Shown: one piece after another, positions 35,482 to 46,799 of the stretch
Numbering within the stretch: the first letter of the stretch is position 1
Layout: every line of letters starts with the position of its first letter
NCBI GenBank assembly: GCA_024663395.1
Contig: JANFAH010000042.1
Span: 434,001-498,000 of the forward strand
Length of the DNA stretch: 64,000 nt
Source: Pisolithus tinctorius
Taxonomy: Eukaryota > Basidiomycota > Agaricomycetes > Boletales > Pisolithaceae
Direction of reading: 5' to 3'
The notes under the pieces: generated by a model
Seen by the model: only the letters and a program-made list of their open reading frames with translations
Databases searched by the model: none
What the model was told of the DNA's origin: nothing
Translations under genes and position numbers: made by a program

Positions 35482-36662
35482 TGCCATTAACGTCCAATGT
35501 ATGTATTGGGAGGACCATTTGTAATGAGTTCCGTTGGACAGATTGGCAGGCTGACGGAAGAAAACCTTGAACAACGTAGGCCTCGTGTTGCCGATTCACC
35601 TACGCCTCCTCCATTGCCAAATACACCCGAAAGAAGTCCTACGGGACTCCAAATCTCGCCTCAAATCCCCGTGTCCGGGGAGGCCCGGGAGATAGACGAG
35701 CCATTTTCCTGGGTACATCCCCACGTACAATGGTGCAGCTGATGCGGTACACAGTGGTTGTAGGCAGGAGGCTCGGGCACAGCCACATGCTTAGTCATCC
35801 GGAGGGCCGTGGAGCTAGATACACCACCGGACCGCTTGCCTCGATCCTCATCGCTCGAGAGGCTGTCTCCCACTGTTCCACGGTTTCTATCGTCCGGCGT
35901 TCATAGTCATGCGTTCATGTCTGAGTGCCAGATGCGCTAAGGCACGCGAGTTTGCTATTGCCTCACTTTGACATGCGGCACGGCGACGTGTTGATCCCAC
36001 ACTCACCTATCAAACTCAGAGGTTTTATCTAGATTGGAATGACGGGGGCAAAGCCGCTTATTGCAAACATCGTCAGTCACCTTTAGTTCTCAACGCCGAC
36101 GATACCACAACCTGCTCTTTTCTGAAGCACAACCACAAAAGGCATTGGGTGGTCATCAAGCCGATAAACGCCCACAATCTCTTTCCCCTTCATTGATAGC
36201 CTTGTTCCTGCTCTCCACTGCGACTTGACATTTCGGTGACCATCAGAAACCCCGCCCTCCTTCCCACCTTCATTTATGCCATGCTTGGATTTTCCCAACT
36301 CAACTGCGCAACGCGTGCTTCCTCTTTCTGCTATTCTTTTGACCTCGTGTTGCCCACTAGGCGGCGTTGCGATTCACAGATTGCTGTCTTGGAGGTCTCA
36401 ATCTCTGTCCCCGAGAACGTTCAGTTGATCCATAAAGCATGTTCCCTATGTGTCATGGAGCCTACGGCTGCCGCTTGGCATATCGGAACGTCCTCCAACG
36501 GCTGCACTTTTATCGCTGTTACCACCCTGAAATACACACCCATTCTGATCGCTTGCTCCCCATATCGTCTCTTCCCCTCTTTCTACGTTTCGTTCTATCC
36601 GGTCTATCCTCGAACATACACTGCATTACTTCCTTTCCTCGTCGGTAACACCCTCGCTTGCA
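35482..36662. other. Unit 2 spacer between transposon and gene Y
   Basis: Homologous to 54845-55978. An 81-codon frame (35497-35742) shares SVGQIGRLTEENLEQRRPR with unit 3. There the frame stops earlier, so I do not call it a gene. The part from about 36070 is the conserved upstream region of gene Y. Confidence 0.5.
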
Positions 36663-38430
36663 ATGTCGAGCGGGTCGGCAATACGTGTTCCTCAGATCCT
36701 GCGTTGCCAACAGAATTGTCACCTCAACCACATACATTATGGTGCAGCGTCCTCTCATGGCTATGCTATTCAACAACCTCAAGCAGCAGAATGCGTCGGT
36801 TCATCATCAGTGTAAACGTCATCCCACTGCCGTCCAGCTCTGGTGGCTCACTTTCGTTCTTACCTTTAGCAATAACTTCCCCGTCTCCACAGTTGACTAT
36901 CTGCAGTGTGTAAGCCGCCATCCGCCGATCTCTTCGTCCACTAATTCGTCCATCCGTAGACTGCACGTGCCGGAATGCCCTCGGACAATGTCGCTGAAAA
37001 CGGAGCATTATCTATCGTAAGCTTCGTCGATGTCAAGTAAGCCGAGGGTCCTCATCCAGACCAAGGTTTCTCCACCGTTCGATCAGGCTCCGACTTCAAT
37101 ACCGGGGTGCCAAGGTATGGCTTGGAGTAGCCACCATGCGCAAGCGAACTACCCCGTTTCAACATCTTACGCTGACGAAGATGGGAGGTTGTCCATCGTG
37201 AGCCAAATTTTCGGCACAACTATATCTATCAAGTCTCTTACTGTAACGCAGGTTAAGGATCAACCCGTTCAGTTGCTCCATCATACCGCCCCTGTACCAA
37301 TTACTCAAGCCCAGGTTTCTTTCCAAAGTTACCACCGTGACGCACCGCTCGTTAATGCCGTAACGCCTCATTATAACGGTGGTGCGCAGGGTCGCGCCTC
37401 CAACGATACCATAAACCCTAGCGTTGCTCTTTCATCACCAGACATCAGTGTTGTGCTACCCCGCGCGGTGGGACACCCATTAGAATACCCGCAGGACAAT
37501 GAGAACGCTTCAAAGTTTGGCGAGCCATCCCTCGCTCATCATGCCACCACTGAGCCAACGACGGGCCCAGCTTCCACGGCTCTCTTTGCACCCCTGTCAA
37601 ACGTATCACGGTCGTCGTCTTCAAACTCCGTCGTGCCGCCACTTCAGGGTCCGTATCTTCCGGACTATCTAGACGGTGGGAACATTCTGACGCCTGTGGA
37701 ATGGGCGGCAAGTCCAACTTGGTTTACATGGCAACCCTATCTGCCTCCAAACCAACAGATCGAAGTGAGTCACTCGCCATTTATGCCCTGTTCGACTAAC
37801 CCACCTCCGTGATCTTAGGTCGCATCCACGCCAATTGTGTCCCACATCCCTCCCTACACGCTTCCAACCCCATCTCAGTCCAACTCGAGTGCCCATGTTG
37901 CAAACTCACATCCATCAACATCAATACCACCGTTCCAAAGTTCGCCGCTGCCATCGCCGAGCGAGTTTTGTATGCACGACGGCCTCTCTGACATTGGAAG
38001 CGGCAACCTTCCAATACCTGCAGGGTCGGCTATGGTAGACTATCTTCTTTATGGAATTATGATCGACGGGTTTGAAGCAAACCAGGCTCGCGGTCGTATC
38101 AGGGTTCGCTACCGGACGAAAATGGAGAGAAGTCCGTGTGCCAGTGAGCCAATCTCCACCCGTCGAACAGGTCATTCTGCCAAAATCCAATCCCGGAGCA
38201 GGATGAGACCGTCCGCCGTACGTCCGCTCCCCGATCGGAACGTACGCACGTGCTGTGGCTGGCAGAACGAAGATGGAAAACCGTGTGGTGCACCTATCAC
38301 GTACAATAACTGTGCAGAGCATTTTGCCACCGTCCATGAAATCAAGAACATGGCGGCAGATACCGAGGTGCTTTGCCGTTGGTGTCCTTTAGGTGCAGAG
38401 AAGAAGGTGAAACGAAAAAAACATGCTTAG
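36663..38430 (+). pseudogene. Zinc-finger gene Y, unit 2 (C-terminus truncated)
   Basis: Exons 36663-36811, 36870-36909, 36960-37016, 37066-37764 and 37819-38430 join in frame. Splice sites are good; the fourth intron has a perfect GTGAGT. The first finger (CGWQNEDGKPC...HFATVH) is intact. An A run is one base longer than in unit 3 (near 38412-38420), so the frame ends at KKHA. The second finger thus loses both His ligands and the last 20 or so residues. The upstream ATG used in unit 3 is CTG here, leaving a start at MSSGS. It may still make a one-finger protein. Confidence 0.72.
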
Positions 38431-40514
38431 GCATCTCAGAGAGGCACATTTACACTATCCGCGTTAGATAAACTTGGTTCATCAATTTTGCGCAGACGTC
38501 CGCAAAACATAGCGCGTCATTTCTTGGTCACGTATCGGTACCGTATGTGCATATTCTATAGGTACCCACTGGCACTTATGTGTTATCCGCTCCCCTCCTT
38601 GTCCTCCCCATGTACTCCACCACTATGCATTCCACTTGGTTTCTCTCATCACTGCTGTCGCACTTCTCTAGTATTTGTCTGTCATAAATTTTGTCATGCA
38701 GGGTATATAGTTTCTGTCATTGTGCTATATTTCCCATCACTTTAAAATCCCCTTGCCTTGAATGAGCTGACGCAACAGGGAGAGGGTGCAGGCAGTGACG
38801 TGCCACCCACTGCAACGCCTACCCACGAACTGATACATTCAAGAATCACGTAACCTTGTGGACATTACGGTAGGGGGGGAATGTCCATGTACGAAAATAT
38901 TGGCAAGCACGTACATACCTACTTCAGAGAGCGGGAGTTCGTGTACCAAGCTCCAACCCTCGTTTTGGTTCGTCGGTGATTTGAGGTCCACGTGTTGAAA
39001 CTTCCATCGTGTTCCTGGTGAAATGGTCTCATTTGGGCTCATCATCGGCATCCACCGGGAACAGGATGGGAGTTTCAACACGTGGACCTCAGATCGCTGA
39101 TGAACCAACATCTGCAAAGCCACCCGAGGGAAGACCAGTCCACAGCAACCTCCGTTTGGAAGTGACTTGTCGTAAGACTCCCTTCGTGCTCGGTAAAACA
39201 CTTACTGGCCAATGAGAGGGCTTGCTCAAGTGCGAAAGAGCTGTCAACAGCCGCGTGGCATAGCTGTTTCCCAGATGAAGAACTTGGACGTTGAGCGTTG
39301 GCTACGGAAGTTGATCAGACCGATCACACATCCATGACGTGATAAATGTTACTTGCCCGCGAAGCCGCCTTTTCTACTTTTGCATGGATCTCGGACTACA
39401 GGGCGGGCTCCTTTAGGCTCCTACAAAGTCCTTCCGCTGTCGGTGATCCTGAAGTACGCCGAAGTCATACTCCCAGCGAAAGCTGTGGGAGCCTGACCAA
39501 GAGGTTGTGATAGGCGCAACTTGGGCGCAACGGTGTCAAATCACTTTGTCATCTCTCAATGCGCCCAAAGTTCTACTCGGGCTCGTGCATGCGACCGCCA
39601 ACCACATTCCCCTCCGCCGAGTGCAATCTCCTATTTTTCGGGGTGCGGCGCTTGGTAAGTTATACCAATCTGCACACTCGCGTGGACAAATAATGAATTA
39701 CTTTTTCTACTGCAACTCCTGCGCAGTAGAAGTCGAAAGTATTTGGAAGGTTTGAATTTGATGAAACAAAATGACAAAACAAGTGGCGTGCTGCAGAGTC
39801 AGCGTGGAGTTGCGATGGATACGACCGCGGTTTGATTTGTTCCGGTGAGAACTTGTGATGTGAGGTGATCAATGCGGCGTACTGTTGAATAGCAGCGCCG
39901 CATCGCAGTCTGATGTTCATGTACAAAGTTCAGACTGTGCCTTGTTGTGCGGTTATACAATTTATTAGTAAGTGAATGCCACAACATGCAGCTGTGCACT
40001 GTTTTAGGAAGGATGTGAAGCGAATTGCGAAGCGGGTTGGATGCAGACGTGAGTAAGTGATCTGAATCATCTGATGCGGGCCTCCAGCGTTTGATCTCCT
40101 CTTCACAAGCCCTTTCTTCCAAAACGCATGTCGAGCACCCCGTCCTCTTTCCTGCTTTGTCTCAATGCCGCGCAGCAGGTCACCCTCAATCCATATCTAC
40201 CACAATCAGCTGCTTCCTAAATCAAATATCTATGTGATTATCATTTGCTCATGTAAGTCACTATCCTCAAACAAATGCAGCCCTCCATCCTCTGTGAGCA
40301 GTCGGTAGACACGGACCGTTGCTCTTTCTGGTTCCTAGCTCGTCAATTGGAGTGTGGCCACGTGTTCAACGTCTCAACACTTTCGTCGTCGGTCAAAGAC
40401 ATGCTTTGATTTCTCCCATTCTTAAATATGGATCAATCCTGGTCGTTTGGTCCGGTCCCATTCTTTCCTCCCGTTCTGTTTGATCTGCTCTTGTCATCGT
40501 GAGAGCAAACCACC
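38431..40514. other. Unit 2 spacer between Y and Z
   Basis: Homologous to the Y-Z spacers of units 1 and 3. It contains a long inverted repeat (separate entry). No gene is seen. The last 200 bp are the conserved Z leader. Confidence 0.5.
38967..39106. repeat. 54-bp inverted repeat with 32-bp loop
   Basis: The left arm 38967-39020 and right arm 39053-39106 are inverted copies at about 85-90% identity, with the core GTCCACGTGTTGAAACT. In unit 3 (58300-58380) only the left arm and loop are present, so the right arm was added or lost locally. Transcripts would fold into a long hairpin. Confidence 0.75.
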
Positions 40515-42325
40515 ATGTGCAACAACACATTCACACCGGATCTTACACCGCTGAGCGTATCAACAGAACAACAGTCTCAGGGCTTGTCATTCCGAAAGGA
40601 TTATCATCTCGGCCACAAGCATTATTCTGTAGCACCGGGCTATGGGTTTGCCACCCTCGATGTGCAAGAACCGCAATGTTTCATACCATTGACATGGTAA
40701 CTGTAATTCCTGCGTCAAATTCTGCTGACTCATTTCTCGTTCTAGCGATGATCGTGCTGTCTCGATCTCCGAGGTCTGCAAACTGCCTCCACTTTCAGTG
40801 CGGTGTGCTGACACGTTGCTTGCGGGCACTGCAGTTGTCAGGTTGTCCGACTACGTCCGCTCCGCTTCTAGTGCCCAATTCGAGTCTAGCTGCCCATCTA
40901 AATGGAGAATGGCGTGTAAGCTGCTTTCCAGCGGCCTCGGCGTCCTCTCACTACATTCTCAGAGTGCGCAGGCCACATTGCCGTTGGAGTATATTATTTG
41001 CGAAAATGGAACATCATCTATTGTGAGTCGCGTGACAAGTACCCTTATCATCCTCATCCAAGTCAAGGTCTCTCCTGCTGTCAATCAGGGCTGGAACATG
41101 CAGGACCACGCCTCCGGTCATGTTGTGAACCACAGTGCCACACTTGCCTTCCCGCACACAAGTCTTCTTCCACCCTATGCTATGGCACGGTCGTCAGAGT
41201 ATTCGCAGGCAAACGTGGACATTTCGATATTCGGAGATCTAGACCACGATTCCATTGGACCTATGATGGGTCTGAGCTCTATAACCTCATTTCACGATCA
41301 CATTGCGGGCCAGGTGATAGACTCAAATGCGTCGGGACCTTCAAGCCAACTATCGTCCTTGCTCCAGGAACGATATCTGTCGGATGACTTCAATGACAAC
41401 ATTCGACTGCCTCTAAAACGGCCCCGAACAGAGACGGCAGCGTCAGATCAGCCCCCCTTCAATTTTCCAAGGCAACTTATCAAACAGTGGGTCATCTCTC
41501 CAATACATCTTGTCCAACTAATTCACTCCTAGAACACACCTCCCGACCCCTAGTTCTTACACATGTCCAACCCCATCCCAGTCCGACTCAACCTCTTACT
41601 TCACCGCTCACGATCACGTCTCATTCCATCCCTCCTCTCCGATACCCAACCAGATTCCATCCTCTCAGTACCCGCAAGGGCATTTTGGATACCCCCTCCC
41701 CGTTCAACCTCACCTTTTGACGCCCACGGATCCTCCAGGTTTTCATGAATTCCGCGTTGGAAGCAAGATGGAACTGCATGAGACAGGCACTTTTGGCAAT
41801 CGCACAGCATACACCCTCAGCGATCACCCGTTACTCACTCTCCCCGATCACAGTGCAGGGCTGACTTCGGGTGGGATAGCCAGTTATAGAAAACTTGACG
41901 GAAGCAAATGCAATTCCATCGGCTTACACGTGCAGTCATTGCTGCCTCCCAAAAAATTCCCGCCGTTACTCCGCGAGCCTCATCCGCTGAACCACTTGTC
42001 TCGTATTGAGGATGAGGGTGGGGACCTTTCAGGGCCACGAACCCCGAAGAGACTGCCCAAGACACGCTTGGTTTGCGATCGCAGTGTATCCAAACCCTGT
42101 GGCTGGCGGCATGACAATGGCACGAAATGTGGGGCGCCTGTAACGTATGATTGTGCAAACCATTTTGCCGCAATCCACGGCCTCAAGAACATGGCACGGG
42201 ATATCGAAATCATCTGCCGCTGGTGCCCTACAAAGAAACAAAGGAAGGTTATACGCAACAACATACTAAGGCACTTGAGAGAAGTGCATTTACGCTACCC
42301 ACGCTCGACAAACACCAGGCGCTAA
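40515..42325 (+). CDS. Zinc-finger protein Z, unit 2 (intact copy)
   Basis: Six exons (40515-40696, 40746-40773, 40835-40915, 40963-41022, 41068-41486, 41533-42325) join to 520 codons. Exon 1 carries DYHLGHKHYSVAPGYG, the same motif class as Y exon 1. Exons ending ENGTSSI and starting VSPAVNQ have the same phases as in Y, showing common descent. A basic stretch LKRPRTE may act in nuclear import. Two fingers close the protein: C-x9-C-x10-H-x4-H from CGWRHDNGTKC, and C-x2-C-x15-H-x4-H ending RHLREVH. Target unknown. It is the only complete Z copy. The second and third exons are short and less certain. Confidence 0.65.
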
Positions 42326-44303
42326 CGCGAATTTGCGATTCTCCACTGACCGCACAAGGGAATATTTCCCCTGGGTCAGGCCTTGAGACCTACAATTTTG
42401 TCCTACTTACGCTCCTGTGACTACGGTAGCTTATTAACAAACGCAATGGTTCAAGTGCCCTCCGTGGTGGGTTGTACAGGTTTGCACCTACGAAGTGGCA
42501 TTTACTTTAACGTCTATTTTGCGAGTGATTGAAATCAACTTAGAAGTTTGTTTATTACCTACCACCACTTGTCTTTATACCACAATCTCCCTGCCCACTA
42601 TAGTAACTGTCTTGTGTTGTGTCTCCTGCTTCGAATAGTTTGGCACAGGGAGTGATTGTGGACCGCAAGTCGCACTACCCATTCCGCATACTACAATTAA
42701 TCACTAGCTACAGCACGCACACCTTGACAGGAAGGGAAAACGGCCGTGTTGCAGAATCGATCGCCCAGCCTACTGTATTAGCGCCGCGGTTCGGGGTCGC
42801 CTTCATGCCTCTCTTGCCCATGACCCTACTCCACTGCGCCAATTTTGCGATCAGATCAATTTCCCAGCGCTGATCCATCCACTCGAGATTATTGCTGCCC
42901 TCCCACTTCTCTCGTGTTCGCTATTTGGCGACATTGTTCTTACTACATTGCTGAGCGGCGCAGCCCTAAAACCAACACAGCCTGTTCTTGTCACTTTAAT
43001 TCCCGCGGTGGGACCACCCGCCGAAGGCCATGGAGTGGAGCAAGGGGAAAAATATCACAATAGATGCTGTGGACCTGGTATGAATCCCATGCAATTGCAA
43101 CATTGTTTCGCAGGAACGACCTGACGCCCTCCGTTAATGAATTTCGTTCGTCCCTGAACCCCCGCTGACTAATAATAGAAAAGGAGCAGATCAAAATTTG
43201 CCAACTAGTTGAGTGCAGCCGTCGCAATCGCCGATGGTCAGAGCCGTGGGAAACTGACTGGCCAACACCTGTAAGCTCGAAAAGGCAAACGTTGATCCGT
43301 AGGCTGGTTGAGCCCCCACAACTTGAATATTAGAAAACCGCTCGGTGCGGTGCGGTGGGTCGACGGTCAAGAAGGTTGGGGAAACACGAATTACCTGTTA
43401 GAGTCGCGTCAATTAGCCAAACATTCACAGTCCAGCATTATCCTGAGGCTGAGGTCTTACTTCCAGTTCCCAATTCGAGCGACTGATAAAGGAGCCAAAG
43501 CATAATGCAAATATCACACCTAAAGTAACTCACCACAAAAGAGTTAGATCGACCCATTCATGCCTACTTCATAACAGATACCTCTGATAGCGACCTCGTT
43601 GAGTTGGGAGAACCGAATCGAGATTCGATTATGGTTGATTGAAAGGTGAGCACAGAGAGCACGCAGGACTCGACGTATTTTCCGCAGTGGGGCCCTGTCA
43701 GTGTTCAATACCACCCGATCCTAGATGAAGACGCTAATCAGCCAGGGTTCAGTACACGGGAACGATCAGGCTCAACATGACCTATCAACACATCCCTCAA
43801 CCCACGTTCGCAAACTGGAGGATTCCAGCATCCAATATCTAAGTGGATTCCAGACATCAGCGCTCGTACGGAGGCACATCCCTGACCTACAAGCATGGTG
43901 ATGATGTCGCTGGGGATGCGATAAAATTAAGGGAGGCGGGCCGAAGCTTGGGACTAAGTCGATCAAAGCTGGTCACAAAACCCACAATTGAGTGGGCGCA
44001 TGATGAAATTCATGCCTGTCCGGGTGTCTGACGGTCGTGGAATGCGAAAATCTCTTGGTACACGAGAGTAATTTTGAGGATTCGATGTACACCGGCGACG
44101 CTATTGGATATGGATTCCCCAAACTGATGAATGATTTGGACGTAGCTTTGCGCTGCGCCCGTACTCGTTCGCTTTGTACTTTGTAGCTTATAGTCGCTGG
44201 TCAAGGCCGTCGGTAGGTTGGAGAGTAAATTCTGCCAATTGAAGGACGCCCATTCGAGGATGAGCAACTATTGAGTGCTTGCAACTTACCTCTGTTCTCC
44301 ACT
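42326..44303. other. Spacer between unit 2 and unit 3
   Basis: About 2 kb without counterpart at the unit 1/unit 2 junction. ORFs are short and overlap on both strands. I see no gene. It may be the upstream region of X that was lost from unit 2. Confidence 0.4.
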
Positions 44304-44747
44304 TCAGGGATGGCTGCTCATCTACCGTATCCAAAGCTCGCAGACGGTCCATGACCACCTGGACGGGTGCGGTGGATGCCGTTCCAGTTAGGAACAGCTA
44401 CCGCCCCATGACTTCTAATCATGCCCCACGCCTCGATCATCCATATTTATCACCTCCGTCCACCAGTCAATGATCGCACCACGCGATGAGATGCTTATTA
44501 GAATACTTCTCGGGGTAGGTGATTGACTCAGAGGTATCGTCGTCGTCGTCGTCGTCGTCAAACTCGGCCATACCAGCATCTGCATCAGCAGTATCTCCAA
44601 GACTACTCTGGTCGCTAACATCCAGACGTCCACAGATCTGTCGATTTATCGCGGTTTCCGTGTAGACTACCAAGAATTCGTCAGCAGCACATACCTTCCA
44701 CGGTTCCGCCACAGGCGTGACCTCTGGTCGCATAGATGATTATGGAA
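44304..44747 (+). pseudogene. Zinc-finger gene X, unit 3, 5' part
   Basis: Matches the second exon of the unit 1 X gene (CATGACCACCTGGACGGGTG, near 44348) up to TCGCATAGATGATTATGG, where the LINE interrupts it. It has large internal deletions relative to unit 1. The remainder resumes at 51342. Confidence 0.75.
44732..44747 (+). repeat. LINE target-site duplication, 5' copy
   Basis: ATAGATGATTATGGAA occurs here and again at 51326-51341 after the poly(A) tract. In unit 1 the uninterrupted gene reads ATAGATGACTATGGAGG. Confidence 0.9.
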
Positions 44748-44996
44748 AATGCCTCTTGTCTCCGCTCCGCGTGGCACCCCGTCTAGGACCCCGAAAAAAC
44801 TCTTCGACCCCGTCGCGCCAGCCACAGAAGCAGAGCCCGTCGCTGGTAACAGCGACGTACAGAAACGCGTTCTTAGAACACCGGAATCAACACTACACAC
44901 CCCCCTCCCAGCTACGCAGGGGACAGTATCACGCTCCCACATCCGCTGCCTACGACCTCAACAGGGCAAACAACCCTGAGGCGCAGTTCCCATGCC

Positions 44997-46799
44997 ATGC
45001 CAGGACCCCAAGCAGCACCTCGTGTGTCAGGGTCCACCCTACCCGGAAAAACCACCAGAAGTAGCGGCTTACCCATTGAGGACATTGTCAATGATCCAGA
45101 CGCAGAAATAAAGGATGCAGTGTCAGCAAGAAAATTCCTAGACCAACTATACACTGTACAAGGAGAACCAGTCACACCAGAACACTTGTCCCAAGCCCTA
45201 TTCTACATCTCGCAAAGCAAATCAGTGAACAGCACAACACGATCAGCCATCCGTGCCACAGCATACCTAGTCAGAGACTTAGCAGCACTGGCAATAGCCG
45301 AATCCATCACCAAAGCAGTATCAAGCAAACTTGACACTTCAGTCCTCATCGCTATCTCCCTGCACGTAGGAAAAATCATGTCAACTGCAGAAAAGCTTGA
45401 AACTGCCAACGAACAAATCGTTATGCTAAGCGCTAAGATTGCCAAAAACGCTGAAACCCCTGCTACCACCACTGTCAACCCAGACTTCGAACACCTCAAA
45501 GGTAAAGTGCAAAAACTCACTGATGACTTAGGATCGATCAGGACTGCAATTGAGGAAGTAAAAGTCCACCTCAAATCTCAGACACTCCCAGTCCCATTCC
45601 CAGCACCGTACAGAGACGCCCTAACCACAACCGCCAACAACCCAAACCAAATCCTGCTGGGCAGACGTCCAACGCAAGAACATGCTAAGGCTCACACTGC
45701 TATTAGAGACAGACAGGTACTGATCGACCCCGACAGAGATCACCTGATCCTCAATGAAACCACCAAGAGGGAAACCGCCATAGACCTCATCAGGCAAGCG
45801 ATAGAAGCTGTAGACCGTGTAGACGGTCCCGAAATTCAACTGAAATCAGTTGCCCAACTACGTAACAACGGCGTCCTACTCGAGTTTAACAGCCAAGAAG
45901 CCGCAGCGTGGATCAGAAAAGCACCTAACCGGATCACCTTCCTGGAGAAACTAGGAGGCACGACCATGATCAAGGACAGAGTATACAGTGTCGTGATTCC
46001 CTTCCTCCCCACTGCAACTGATCTAGAACGTCCCGACACGCTACGCAAAATGGAAACTGAAAACAACATCCCACCGAACTCCATAGCCCAAATCAAATGG
46101 ATCAAAGACCCAGCCAAACGTACCCCCAATCAACGAGTAGCACACACCCTAGCCACCTTCGCTTCCCCCGAAACAGCCAATCAGATCATCAGGGACGGTC
46201 TCTACTGGGGAATGGATAGGCTTCACCCACACAAAGACAAGAAGGAACCAATCTGGTGCCTCAAGTGTCAGCAAATAGGCCACTTGGCAAAGGATTGCAA
46301 ACAAGAAGCGGACACATGCGGCATATGCACCCAGCCCCATCGCGCACAAGCCTGCAACTCACCCACAGTATTCTGCATGAACTGCCAAAGTGACACCCAC
46401 CCAAGCTCTGACAGACAATGCCTGGAATTCATCAGAAGACGCAACGCTATGAATGATCGCACCCCAGAAAACCATATGCCTTACTTCCCTACCATGGACG
46501 AATGGACACAAGTCGAACTACCCCCGCGACCTGCAGACCCCATAAAGCATACCAGACCCCCGCCAATGCAACCAACCCTCCCAGGCCAGATGAGACAGAT
46601 GACCTTGGGCGAGGCAATGCAATACCAGACCATCGCACCACGACGAGGACAGAACAACAGAATACGCGGAGGCAGAGGTGGCCCCTTGTCCCATCACCTG
46701 GGACTCTACCATCCGCTGCCCCCCCAGCCCTCCCCCCTCCCCATTCCCACAGCAAATCCATTGACAGCAGACAACCCCCTCCCCAACCCCCTTGAATGA
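44997..46799 (+). CDS. LINE ORF1, gag-like nucleic-acid-binding protein
   Basis: 600 codons, uninterrupted. A helical middle part rich in Ala/Glu/Lys (about residues 60-200) could form a coiled coil. Near residues 420-465 are tandem zinc knuckles: CLKCQQIGHLAKDC, CGICTQPHRAQAC and CMNCQSDTHPSSDRQC. A Pro-rich, Arg/Gly-containing tail follows. It would package the element RNA. The stop TGA overlaps the ORF2 start as ATGA, which suggests ORF2 is made by termination-reinitiation. The true start might lie upstream if the 5' frame was shifted by an indel. Confidence 0.88.
   Translation: MPGPQAAPRVSGSTLPGKTTRSSGLPIEDIVNDPDAEIKDAVSARKFLDQLYTVQGEPVTPEHLSQALFYISQSKSVNSTTRSAIRATAYLVRDLAALAIAESITKAVSSKLDTSVLIAISLHVGKIMSTAEKLETANEQIVMLSAKIAKNAETPATTTVNPDFEHLKGKVQKLTDDLGSIRTAIEEVKVHLKSQTLPVPFPAPYRDALTTTANNPNQILLGRRPTQEHAKAHTAIRDRQVLIDPDRDHLILNETTKRETAIDLIRQAIEAVDRVDGPEIQLKSVAQLRNNGVLLEFNSQEAAAWIRKAPNRITFLEKLGGTTMIKDRVYSVVIPFLPTATDLERPDTLRKMETENNIPPNSIAQIKWIKDPAKRTPNQRVAHTLATFASPETANQIIRDGLYWGMDRLHPHKDKKEPIWCLKCQQIGHLAKDCKQEADTCGICTQPHRAQACNSPTVFCMNCQSDTHPSSDRQCLEFIRRRNAMNDRTPENHMPYFPTMDEWTQVELPPRPADPIKHTRPPPMQPTLPGQMRQMTLGEAMQYQTIAPRRGQNNRIRGGRGGPLSHHLGLYHPLPPQPSPLPIPTANPLTADNPLPNPLE

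Noticed and set aside
35497..35742. 81-codon ORF after the transposon
   Set aside because: The reading frame is not preserved in the homologous sequence of units 1 and 3, and no domain is seen.
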